Shown here: piece after piece, positions 42,734 through 51,082 of the stretch
Position numbering within the stretch: the first letter of the stretch is position 1
How the letters are laid out: each line of letters starts with the position of its first letter
Source of the DNA: an uncultured Lachnospiraceae bacterium
GTDB lineage: Bacteria > Bacillota > Clostridia > Lachnospirales > Lachnospiraceae
DNA length: 64,000 nucleotides
Direction: 5' to 3'
Assembly: GCA_902493385.1 (NCBI GenBank)
Contig: CABUPO010000003.1
Coordinates: forward strand, 62,001-126,000
Made by a program: the position numbers and the translations under genes
Notes under the pieces: model-generated
The model's input: only the letters and a program-made list of their open reading frames with translations
The model's database searches: none
What the model was told of the DNA's origin: nothing

Positions 42734-43891
42734 TTATATATTCTCTATATCCGCTGCCGCACGTTCGGCAAATACAAGTGTTTCAAGCAGTGAATTGCTT
42801 GCAAGGCGATTAGCGCCGTGTACGCCGTTGCAGCTTGTTTCTCCAACCGCATAAAGCTTTGGCATAGAAGTATGACTGTTTTTGTCTACCCATATGCCTC
42901 CCATAAAATAATGCTGGGCAGGAACTACCGGTATACATTCCTTTGTTACATCATACCCCTCTTTTAAGCAATGGTGGTATATATTAGGAAAATGATTCAG
43001 AATAATTTCTTTAGATATATTCTCCATTGATAACCATACATAATCTGTCTTATCTTTGTCCATCTGTCTGTATATTGCTTCGGTAACAACGTCTCTGGGA
43101 AGCAGCTCGTCTACGAACCGTTCTTTACTGCTGTTATACAGCACGGCTCCTTCTCCCCTGACAGATTCGGATATCAAAAATCGTCTTCCGGGTTTTGTGG
43201 AATAAAGCGTTGTCGGATGAATCTGTACATAATCAAGATTCTGAAGACGTATTCCATATTTTTTTGCAACATCAATTGCGTCTCCAGTCAAATGAGGAAA
43301 ATTAGTAGAGTGCTTATATCTTCCTCCGATTCCTCCGCTTGCCAGAATAACAGCGCTTGCAAATATATTGAGCGTACCCTGTTCATTTTCAGAAACAACT
43401 CCCGAACATACTCCATCGTTTACTATCAAATCTGTCATAGTGGTGTATTCATATATATGAACATTGGGAAGCTCTTTTACTTTTGCAAGAAGTTTTTCTG
43501 TGATTTCTTTTCCGGTCACATCTTTATGGAACATAATTCTGGGTTTTGAGTGTCCGCCTTCCCTCGTATATAAAAAGCCGTCCTTATCCTGCTCAAATTC
43601 AACTCCGTAATCTATAAGCTTATTAATAATTTTACGGGAGCTTCTTATCATAATATCCACAGATTCCCTGCGGTTTTCATAATGACCTGCTTTCATCGTA
43701 TCTTCAAAATAACTGTCATAGTCGTCCTCGTCCCTAAGTACGCAGATACCTCCCTGGGCCAAAAAGGAATCGCTGCTTTTTTCGTCTGACTTTGTAAGCA
43801 TTATAATATCCTTATCCCTGGATAAGTTAAGTGCGGAAAATAACCCTCCTACGCCTGTACCTACGATTACAACATCCGTATCTATTCTCAT
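42734..43891 (-). CDS. nadB: L-aspartate oxidase, short form
   Basis: FAD enzyme that makes iminoaspartate for NadA. FAD loop VVIVGTGVGGLFSALNLS, SFLAQGGICV, the substrate histidine in YVQIHPTTL, arginine in PRDVVTEAI, and the C-terminal GANRLASNSLLETLVFAERAA. At 385 residues it stops right after that block, whereas E. coli NadB (540) continues with a helical C-terminal domain. No frameshift is seen, so this seems a genuine short form; an anaerobe would use fumarate or another acceptor in place of oxygen. It lies 11 bases after nadA. Confidence 0.93.
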   Translation of the reverse strand: MRIDTDVVIVGTGVGGLFSALNLSRDKDIIMLTKSDEKSSDSFLAQGGICVLRDEDDYDSYFEDTMKAGHYENRRESVDIMIRSSRKIINKLIDYGVEFEQDKDGFLYTREGGHSKPRIMFHKDVTGKEITEKLLAKVKELPNVHIYEYTTMTDLIVNDGVCSGVVSENEQGTLNIFASAVILASGGIGGRYKHSTNFPHLTGDAIDVAKKYGIRLQNLDYVQIHPTTLYSTKPGRRFLISESVRGEGAVLYNSSKERFVDELLPRDVVTEAIYRQMDKDKTDYVWLSMENISKEIILNHFPNIYHHCLKEGYDVTKECIPVVPAQHYFMGGIWVDKNSHTSMPKLYAVGETSCNGVHGANRLASNSLLETLVFAERAAADIENI

Positions 43892-43902
43892 ATATACTCC
43901 TC

Positions 43903-44808
43903 TTACTTTGCAAGCTCTAACATATTATTGAGCGGTTTTACAGCTTCTGTCCTAAGCGTTTGTGATATCTTAACCTCGTTTTCACCGCTCTTTAGCACAT
44001 GCAGAATCTTTTCAAGCGTTATTAATTTCATATCATGGCATACAGGCTCTGTTTCAGTAAAATAAAACTTCTTTCCGGGATTGTTCTTTTGAAGCTCATA
44101 GAATACTCCGTTTTCAGTACATACAATAAACTCTTCTTTATCGCTTTTTCCTGCATAATCAATGATTCCCGATGTGCTTCCGATATAGTCAGACATATCG
44201 CGTATCTTTGCCGGACATTCCGGGTGTGTAAGTATTGCTGCACACGGATGAGCTTCCTTTGCTTTTTTTAATTCCTCAAGCTGCATATTCTCATGCACAG
44301 GACAATATCCTTCGTTAAATACAAAATTCTTTTCAGGAATCTGCTCTGCAACAAAATGTGCAAGATTTCTGTCAGGAATAAAAAATATATTCTTATTAGG
44401 AAGCGCCTTAACAATATCTACTGCATTGGCTGATGTAACGCACACGTCAGAATATCTTTTAAGCTCAGCTGTGGAATTAATGTAGCATACAACCGCCAAA
44501 TCATCATATGTATCACGCATTTGTTGTATTGTGGAAACGTCCGCCATATGCGCCATTGCACAATCAGCAGACATATCTGGAAGAAGAACCGTCTTATCAG
44601 GATTCAGTATCTTAGCGCTTTCGCCCATAAACGACACTCCGCAAAATACTATTGTACGCTCACTAAGTCCAACGGCTATCTTGCTCAGATAAAAAGAGTC
44701 TCCAATATAGTCGGCTATTTGCTGGACCTCCGGCGCTACGTAATAATGTGCAAGTATAACAGCATCTTTTTCCTTTTTAAGTTCATTAATCCTTTTAGTA
44801 ATATCCAT
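43903..44808 (-). CDS. nadA: Quinolinate synthase
   Basis: [4Fe-4S] enzyme that condenses iminoaspartate with dihydroxyacetone phosphate. 301 residues, the short class. Conserved: ILAHYYVAPEVQQIADYIGDS, VFCGVSFMGESAKILNP, LTHPECPAKI and ETEPVCHDMKLITLE, with three cluster cysteines (FCGV, PECP, PVCH). ATG 44808 has GAGGG seven bases upstream; a TTG further up at 44826 is unlikely. First gene of the nad unit. Confidence 0.95.
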   Translation of the reverse strand: MDITKRINELKKEKDAVILAHYYVAPEVQQIADYIGDSFYLSKIAVGLSERTIVFCGVSFMGESAKILNPDKTVLLPDMSADCAMAHMADVSTIQQMRDTYDDLAVVCYINSTAELKRYSDVCVTSANAVDIVKALPNKNIFFIPDRNLAHFVAEQIPEKNFVFNEGYCPVHENMQLEELKKAKEAHPCAAILTHPECPAKIRDMSDYIGSTSGIIDYAGKSDKEEFIVCTENGVFYELQKNNPGKKFYFTETEPVCHDMKLITLEKILHVLKSGENEVKISQTLRTEAVKPLNNMLELAK

Positions 44809-44839
44809 GATAATTCCCTCATCCAACAGAATTTTACAT

Positions 44840-44868
44840 ATTATATCACTGTTTTTTACATATTACAA
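44840..44868 (-). promoter_or_regulatory. nadABC promoter with two 12-bp direct repeats
   Basis: Minus strand TTGTAA (44868-44863), 17-base spacer, TATAAT (44845-44840). TTTTACATATTA occurs exactly twice, at 44832-44843 and 44854-44865, 22 bases apart (two helical turns), overlapping the -10 and -35 boxes. This is a likely repressor site; which NAD regulator binds it is not recognisable. Confidence 0.65.
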
Positions 44869-44877
44869 GACACATGT

Positions 44878-47800
44878 TTACTGCAGCTTTGCAATATCTA
44901 TCACTGATAAATGCGATTTGTCAGCGCTTTCAAGGCTTGTTAAGAGTGCATTCGCCGTATCAAGAGAAGTAATGCATGTAACCCCTGTTTCAATAGATAC
45001 TCTTCTTATAAGAAAGCCGTCCCTTGAATGCTCGCCCTGTCCCGGAATATCTATTACAAGGTCAATTTCATGGCCTAAAATAAGGTCCATAAGCGTCGGC
45101 GCCTCCTGTTCAATCTTATTAACGCCTATAACGTCTATACCTTTTGTCTTTAAGAACTTTGCAGTTCCTTTCGTAGCGTATATCTCATAACCAAGACGTA
45201 TAAAACGCTCTGCAACGCTTACACTATCTTCCTTTTCCGTATCCTTTACTGTAAGAATCATCTTTTTGTGCTTCGGAAGATTGATTCCCGCCCCTAAAAA
45301 CGCTTTATATAACGCCTCGTTAAAGTTCTTTGCAATACCAAGACATTCTCCGGTTGATTTCATTTCAGGTCCAAGGCTTATTTCTGCGCCGCGAAGCTTT
45401 TCAAATGAGAATACCGGCATTTTTACCGCAATATAATCAGCAGATTCAGAAAGTCCATAACTGTAACCAAGCTTATCTATCTTTTTACCGAGAATAACAT
45501 TGGATGCAAGATTCACAATCGGAATACCCGTCACTTTACTTATATATGGAACGGTACGGCTTGAACGCGGATTTACTTCTATCACATATACGTCTTCACC
45601 GCATACTATGAACTGAATATTAATGAGCCCTATTACATGAAGTGAAGCTGCAAGCTTTCCAGTATAATCTACGATAGTTTCAACGACCTTATCAGAAAGA
45701 CTCTGCGCCGGATATACTGATATACTGTCGCCCGAATGTATTCCCGCTCTTTCAACGTGCTCCATTATTCCCGGAATTAATATTCCGTCTCCGTCACATA
45801 CAGCGTCAACCTCAACTTCTTTACCAATAAGATATTTATCTACAAGAATCGGATGTTCCTGCTCATAACGGTTAATTACTTTCATAAACTGCACTATGTC
45901 ATCATCTGATATCGCTATCTGCATGCCTTGCCCGCCAAGCACGTAAGATGGTCTTACAAGCACCGGATAACCAAGCTCATTTGCTGCATGGAGAGCTTCT
46001 TTTGTTGTAAATACTGTCTTTCCCTGAGGCCTTGGAATATTACACTTTTCAAGTATCTCATCAAAAAGCTCACGATCTTCCGCCGCGTCGACATTTTCAG
46101 CGCTGGTTCCAAGTATTTTAACACCCATATCAAGAAGCGCAGATGTAAGCTTAATCGCAGTCTGTCCTCCGAACTGTACTACGGCTCCGTCCGGTTTTTC
46201 CATATTAACAATATTTTCAACATCCTCCGGGGTAAGCGGCTCAAAATACAACCTGTCGGCTATATCAAAATCCGTACTTACAGTCTCGGGATTATTGTTA
46301 ACGATTATAGTTTCATATCCATTTTCAGCAAGCGACCATACGCTGTGTACGCTGCAGTAATCAAACTCTATGCCTTGTCCTATTCTTATAGGGCCGGAAC
46401 CGAGTACCAAAATCTTCTTTTTACTGCTGCTGCAGGAAAGCTCATTTTCACTGCCGTAGCAGCTGTAATAATATGGCGTGGAGGCCTCAAATTCAGCCGC
46501 ACACGTATCTACAATCTTAAATGAAGCAGTGATATTGTTGTCCATTCTTATATTTTTGACATCACGTTCACTGACAGAAGCAAATTTTGCAATTACATTG
46601 TCGGGAAATTCAAGTCTTTTTGCTTCCTTAACAAGCTCAGGAGTAAGCTTTTCCCTGGACAGTCTTTTTTCCATCTCTACAAGGACTGCGATTTTATCAA
46701 TAAACCATATATCGACTTTTGTTATACTATGTATCTTATCGTATGAAATTCCTCTTCTTACGGCTTCTGCAATAACAAATATTCTTCTGTCGTCCACATC
46801 GCCTAATTTTTCAAATAATTCATCGTCTGAAAGCTCTTTATATTCTTCCGTGTACAGGGAGTCTATATGCTGCTCTAACGACCTGAGAGCCTTCATTAAC
46901 GCGCCTTCAAAATTTGTACAGATGCTCATAACCTCGCCGGTAGCTTTCATCTGTGTTGTAAGCTTGTGGCTTGCGCTTACAAACTTGTCAAAAGGAAGTC
47001 TTGGTATTTTAACAACCACATAATCAAGAGCCGGTTCAAAGCTCGCGTATGTTTTCTTTGTTATGGCATTCGGAATCTCGTCAAGCGTATAACCGATAGC
47101 TATCTTTGCGGCGACCTTTGCTATAGGGTATCCGGTTGCCTTTGACGCAAGCGCTGACGAACGGCTGACACGTGGATTGACTTCTATTACACAGTATTCA
47201 AACGAGTCAGGATGCAGGGCAAACTGTACGTTACATCCGCCTGTAATGTTAAGCTCATTGATAATATTAAGAGCTGAGCTTCTTAACATCTGATATTCTT
47301 TATCAGATAACGTCTGAGAAGGCGCCGTTACTATACTGTCGCCAGTATGCACTCCAACAGGGTCAAGATTTTCCATGTTGCATACGGTAATGCAGTTGCC
47401 GTTCTTATCTCGCATTACTTCATACTCAATTTCTTTCCAGCCAGCTATGCATCTTTCTATAAGACACTGTGTCACACGGCTGAGTCTGAGTCCATTCTCA
47501 CATATATCCCTTAATTCTTCTTCATTATATGCAATTCCGCCGCCGCTTCCTCCGAGCGTGTATGCCGGTCTTATAACAACAGGATAGCCTATCGTATTAG
47601 TAAACCTTACGGCGTCCTCTACTGTATTTACAACCTCGCTTGCAGCGCATGGCTCGCCTATTTTTTTCATGGTTTTCTTAAATTCCAGACGGTCCTCTGC
47701 TTTCTTTATAGTCTCTGCTGTTGTTCCTATAAGCGCAACGTTATTCTCTGCAAGAAAACCGGATTCATCAAGCTCCATTGCTATATTAAGAGCAGCCTGG

Positions 47801-48075
47801 CCTCCGAGCGTAGGAAGTATGCTGTCCGGCCTTTCCTTAAGAATTACCTTTTTAACCATCTCAGACGTAAGCGGTTCTATATAAACTATATCCGCTATGT
47901 CTTTATCCGTCATAATAGTTGCCGGATTTGAATTAATAAGTACGACCGATACTCCTTCTTCCTTTAAAGACCTGCACGCCTGAGTACCGGCATAATCAAA
48001 TTCTGCAGCTTGTCCGATTACAATCGGACCTGAACCGATAACAAGAACTTTTTTTATAAAATCAAGCTTAGGCAT
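44878..48075 (-). CDS. carB: Carbamoyl-phosphate synthase large subunit
   Basis: Makes carbamoyl phosphate for arginine and pyrimidines from ammonia (delivered by CarA), bicarbonate and two ATP. 1,065 residues in two homologous ATP-grasp halves: VLVIGSGPIVIGQAAEFDYAGTQA near residue 10 and VLGSGPIRIGQGIEFDYCSVHS near 555, with VIRPAYTLGGSGGG and VRPSYVLGGQGMQ as ATP loops. The C-terminal MGS-like allosteric domain starts at about 935. It overlaps carA by 8 bases and is the last gene of the gltB-started run. Confidence 0.96.
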   Translation of the reverse strand: MPKLDFIKKVLVIGSGPIVIGQAAEFDYAGTQACRSLKEEGVSVVLINSNPATIMTDKDIADIVYIEPLTSEMVKKVILKERPDSILPTLGGQAALNIAMELDESGFLAENNVALIGTTAETIKKAEDRLEFKKTMKKIGEPCAASEVVNTVEDAVRFTNTIGYPVVIRPAYTLGGSGGGIAYNEEELRDICENGLRLSRVTQCLIERCIAGWKEIEYEVMRDKNGNCITVCNMENLDPVGVHTGDSIVTAPSQTLSDKEYQMLRSSALNIINELNITGGCNVQFALHPDSFEYCVIEVNPRVSRSSALASKATGYPIAKVAAKIAIGYTLDEIPNAITKKTYASFEPALDYVVVKIPRLPFDKFVSASHKLTTQMKATGEVMSICTNFEGALMKALRSLEQHIDSLYTEEYKELSDDELFEKLGDVDDRRIFVIAEAVRRGISYDKIHSITKVDIWFIDKIAVLVEMEKRLSREKLTPELVKEAKRLEFPDNVIAKFASVSERDVKNIRMDNNITASFKIVDTCAAEFEASTPYYYSCYGSENELSCSSSKKKILVLGSGPIRIGQGIEFDYCSVHSVWSLAENGYETIIVNNNPETVSTDFDIADRLYFEPLTPEDVENIVNMEKPDGAVVQFGGQTAIKLTSALLDMGVKILGTSAENVDAAEDRELFDEILEKCNIPRPQGKTVFTTKEALHAANELGYPVLVRPSYVLGGQGMQIAISDDDIVQFMKVINRYEQEHPILVDKYLIGKEVEVDAVCDGDGILIPGIMEHVERAGIHSGDSISVYPAQSLSDKVVETIVDYTGKLAASLHVIGLINIQFIVCGEDVYVIEVNPRSSRTVPYISKVTGIPIVNLASNVILGKKIDKLGYSYGLSESADYIAVKMPVFSFEKLRGAEISLGPEMKSTGECLGIAKNFNEALYKAFLGAGINLPKHKKMILTVKDTEKEDSVSVAERFIRLGYEIYATKGTAKFLKTKGIDVIGVNKIEQEAPTLMDLILGHEIDLVIDIPGQGEHSRDGFLIRRVSIETGVTCITSLDTANALLTSLESADKSHLSVIDIAKLQ

Positions 48076-49177
48076 TATTTTTTCCCTCCATCATGTTTAT
48101 AAAACGTTCAAATAACACTTCCGAATCCTTTGGTCCCGCACATGCCTCGGGATGGAACTGTACGGTAAAAATATTTTTCCCGATATATCTCAGGCCTTCG
48201 ATTGTACCGTCATTTACATTGATAAATGCCGGCTCGCATACTAAAGGATTAAGGCTATGTTCATCTACTACATATCCGTGATTCTGAGACGATATATATA
48301 CCCTGTCAGTAAGAATATCCTTAACCGGATGATTCGCTCCTCTATGTCCGTACTTCATTTTATGCGTGTCCGCACCTGTGGCCAGCGCCATAAGCTGGTG
48401 ACCAAGGCATATCGCAAAAACAGGAATGTCAGAATCATACAGCTTCTTTATCTCAGCTATAATTTCCACACATTCCTTAGGGTCTCCGGGACCGTTAGTT
48501 ATCATTATTCCGTCAGGCTTTACCGATATAATATCCGATGCTTTCGTATCGCACGGAAATACCGTTACTTTACAGTTTCTGTTTAACAGCGACCTTATAA
48601 TATTATTTTTAGTTCCAACATCAAGAACTGCTGCATGTCTTTTAACTGCTATATCTTTATCTGTGCCAAGGTCGCCCGGAACATATTCCTGTACGGATTG
48701 TCTGGATACCTTTTTCACGACCCCTTTCACGGAATATTCTTTAATTTTACGAACAGCTTCATCAATATTACGTTCTGCGTTAACGGTTATCATGCCGTTC
48801 ATCGTACCGTTCTCCCTTAATACCTTAACAAGAGCCCTTGTATCAATTCCGGCAATGGCAGGTATTTCATGTTCGGCAAGGAAATCCTGTATACTGCATT
48901 CATTTCTGAAATTACTGGCCAAACGTGATAATTCCCTGACTATGAACGCATCCGGCCAGGGTTTTTGTGATTCCATATCTTTTTTACATATTCCGTAATT
49001 ACCAATTAATGGATAAGTCATAACAACCGCCTGCCCTGCATAGCTTGGGTCAGTCAGAACTTCGAGATATCCCGTCATGGACGTATTAAAAACTATCTCG
49101 CTTATGACTTCTTTTTCCGCTCCAAAACTGTTTCCCTCAAAAACCATTCCATTCTCAAGGATCAGATAACCCTTCAT
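48068..49177 (-). CDS. carA: Carbamoyl-phosphate synthase small (glutaminase) subunit
   Basis: Glutamine amidotransferase chain, 369 residues. The CPSase N-terminal domain (FNTSMTGYLEVLTDPSYAGQ) precedes the class I glutaminase with MITNGPGDPKE, the nucleophile cysteine in VFAICLGHQLMALATG, and the histidine/glutamate pair in VQFHPEACAGP. It consumes glutamine, which links it to the glutamine-cycle genes upstream. It starts 18 bases after the ANTAR gene, with GGAGG before ATG 49177. Confidence 0.96.
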   Translation of the reverse strand: MKGYLILENGMVFEGNSFGAEKEVISEIVFNTSMTGYLEVLTDPSYAGQAVVMTYPLIGNYGICKKDMESQKPWPDAFIVRELSRLASNFRNECSIQDFLAEHEIPAIAGIDTRALVKVLRENGTMNGMITVNAERNIDEAVRKIKEYSVKGVVKKVSRQSVQEYVPGDLGTDKDIAVKRHAAVLDVGTKNNIIRSLLNRNCKVTVFPCDTKASDIISVKPDGIMITNGPGDPKECVEIIAEIKKLYDSDIPVFAICLGHQLMALATGADTHKMKYGHRGANHPVKDILTDRVYISSQNHGYVVDEHSLNPLVCEPAFINVNDGTIEGLRYIGKNIFTVQFHPEACAGPKDSEVLFERFINMMEGKNNA

Positions 49178-49195
49178 CTCTAAACCTCCTGTATA

Positions 49196-49738
49196 TCAGC
49201 TGTTAAGCATTATTATCATTTCGGCAGTTTCATTCATTGAATTACCGCTGTCCATACTGATTTTCTGGATATATCTGTGAGCTTCCTCCTCACTCATATT
49301 ATTATTGTTCATAAGAAGCTTTTTTGCCTCATTTATGACTTTCTTTTCTTCATCAGTTCTTATTTTAGGTCTGTTATTTTTTTTACGCTTTTTCCTGTAA
49401 ATATACATGACAGATTCCATAGCCCTCATAAGCTCATTAATCTTAAGAGGCATGGAAACCTTTAATATATCTTCTTCATAGCACTCAACCAGTTTGTTTG
49501 GCGAGGCAAGAAGCATCATTGAAAAACCACCGGGCAGGCAATGATACAAATCAATATACGGCATGTCGCAAAGCCTGTAACCGCATATAACGATGCCGCC
49601 CTCAAGCTTATTTGCCAGATTAATAACCTGAGCGGCATTGTTACAGCTTAACACCACTTCATATCCGTTTCTGACCAGTATATTTCGTATTCTGCCTGCA
49701 TCATCAATTTTAGGAAATGCAACAATTATACTTAACAA
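49196..49738 (-). CDS. ANTAR-domain RNA-binding antiterminator with a pseudo-receiver
   Basis: 180 residues. The N-terminal part (about 1-115) folds like a receiver domain, but the strand that should carry the phospho-acceptor aspartate reads GIVICGYRLCDM, so that residue is replaced. A basic linker (YRKKRKKNNRPK) leads to the ANTAR helices at about 125-178 (INEAKKLLMNNNNMSEEEAHRYIQKISMD). ANTAR proteins bind paired hexaloop hairpins and prevent termination. glnA-adjacent members such as NitR of Clostridium control nitrogen genes. Without an acceptor aspartate its signal probably comes from a protein partner, for which the glutamine synthetase homologue 28 bases upstream is the obvious candidate. 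Confidence 0.9.
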   Translation of the reverse strand: MLSIIVAFPKIDDAGRIRNILVRNGYEVVLSCNNAAQVINLANKLEGGIVICGYRLCDMPYIDLYHCLPGGFSMMLLASPNKLVECYEEDILKVSMPLKINELMRAMESVMYIYRKKRKKNNRPKIRTDEEKKVINEAKKLLMNNNNMSEEEAHRYIQKISMDSGNSMNETAEMIIMLNS

Positions 49739-49766
49739 GCATTACCCTCCTTTGTATGATGTAAGA

Positions 49767-51053
49767 TTATATTCTGTCCAGATACCGGTCTATCTCCCAT
49801 GAAGAAACCTGTCTGCAATATTCCTTCCACTCCTTATTTTTACGGCTTATTATTTTTTCAGACAGGCAATTACCTATAACATTCTGTATAAAAGTATCTG
49901 CCTTAAACGCCTTTATAGCCTCTTCCATTGTACGCGGAAGTTTCTTTATATATTCATCATCATTTACAAGTTCCATATTATTTTTAATTCCGTCAAGTCC
50001 TGCGGAAAGAACGCACGCAAGCATAAGATAAGGATTACATGCCGCATCAGGACTTCTCAGAACAATTCCGGCGCCCATTCTGCCTATGTCGGTCATCTGC
50101 AGAAGCGCATATCTTTCACCCTCGGTACAGTCATAGGCAATCATTTTGTCAAATAAACCATATAATCTTTTGTATGAGTTGACAACAGTATTATTAATAA
50201 GCATCATACCCGGAAGATGTGCAAGAAGTCCCGCCATAAACGAGTAACCCTCTTTGCTGCAGTCGCCGTCCTTATCTCCTGCGAATATATTGCTGCCGTC
50301 CTTATACACCGTTATATGAATATACATTCCTGAACCGTTAAGCTCCGCTCTTGGTTTTGGCATGAATGTTGCATGAAGCCCGTGCATCCTTGCAACCGTA
50401 TGGACAGCAAGCTTAAATGTAAGTATATTATCCGCAGTATGAAGAGGAGAATCATACTTAAAATCTATCTGATGCTGCGCGCATTCGTCAGAATGATATG
50501 AAGTCTCTATCTCAAATCCCATATCAGATAAAGAAAGCACCATATCTCTTCTTGCATTCTCACCCTTATCGGCCGGCCCCACGTCAAAATATGAGCCCTT
50601 TTCTTTTGTGTTGGTCGTAGGATTGCCCTGCTCGTCAAGATCAAACAGGAAAAATTCACATTCAGGACCCACATTGAAATAATAACCTTCTTTAGCGGCG
50701 TCTTTCAGGACCTTTTTAAGAATATATCTGGAATCATTAGCAAATGGAGTTCCGTCAACGTTCTTTACGTCACATATAAATCTTCCGACTCTGTCGCTCT
50801 GAGGTCTCCATGGAAAAATTGCAAAAGTATCGATGTCTGGAGCAAATACAAGCTTTGAAAGATTATTATTCTCAAACCCCTCTATTGCTCCACAGTCAAA
50901 CGTAAGCTCATTATCAAGCACCCTTTTAAGCTGGCTTGCCGTTACGGCGACATTTTTTAATATTCCATAAATATCAACAAACTGAAGCCTTATAAATTCA
51001 ACATCTTCCTCAGAAACCATCGTAAATATATCCTGCTTAGTATATTTTCCCAT
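49767..51053 (-). CDS. Glutamine synthetase homologue with degenerate active site, probable pseudoenzyme
   Basis: A 428-residue type I glutamine synthetase fold. Asp53, Glu131 and Glu133 of GPECEFFLF, NSYKRL and LRSPDAACNPYL remain. By gap-free alignment to canonical family blocks, the other metal ligands are changed: E. coli Glu212 is Ser188, Glu220 is Gln195, His269 is Tyr244 (SGMYIH) and Glu357 is Val331. In addition Glu327 is Asp302, Arg344 is Gln319, Arg355 is Gly329, and FDGSS reads FDCGA. Loss of four of six ligands argues against synthetase activity. It is flanked by gltD and the ANTAR regulator, so a glutamine- or glutamate-sensing role is my inference. ATG 51053 follows GGGAG. Confidence 0.88.
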   Translation of the reverse strand: MGKYTKQDIFTMVSEEDVEFIRLQFVDIYGILKNVAVTASQLKRVLDNELTFDCGAIEGFENNNLSKLVFAPDIDTFAIFPWRPQSDRVGRFICDVKNVDGTPFANDSRYILKKVLKDAAKEGYYFNVGPECEFFLFDLDEQGNPTTNTKEKGSYFDVGPADKGENARRDMVLSLSDMGFEIETSYHSDECAQHQIDFKYDSPLHTADNILTFKLAVHTVARMHGLHATFMPKPRAELNGSGMYIHITVYKDGSNIFAGDKDGDCSKEGYSFMAGLLAHLPGMMLINNTVVNSYKRLYGLFDKMIAYDCTEGERYALLQMTDIGRMGAGIVLRSPDAACNPYLMLACVLSAGLDGIKNNMELVNDDEYIKKLPRTMEEAIKAFKADTFIQNVIGNCLSEKIISRKNKEWKEYCRQVSSWEIDRYLDRI

Positions 51054-51082
51054 TATAATCTCCCTTCTACCAGATATACCTC

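Noticed and set aside
46478..47023. Long plus-strand frame inside carB (also others at 48426-48998 and 53169-53912)
   Set aside because: Antisense shadows of highly conserved coding sequence; no ribosome site and no recognisable protein.
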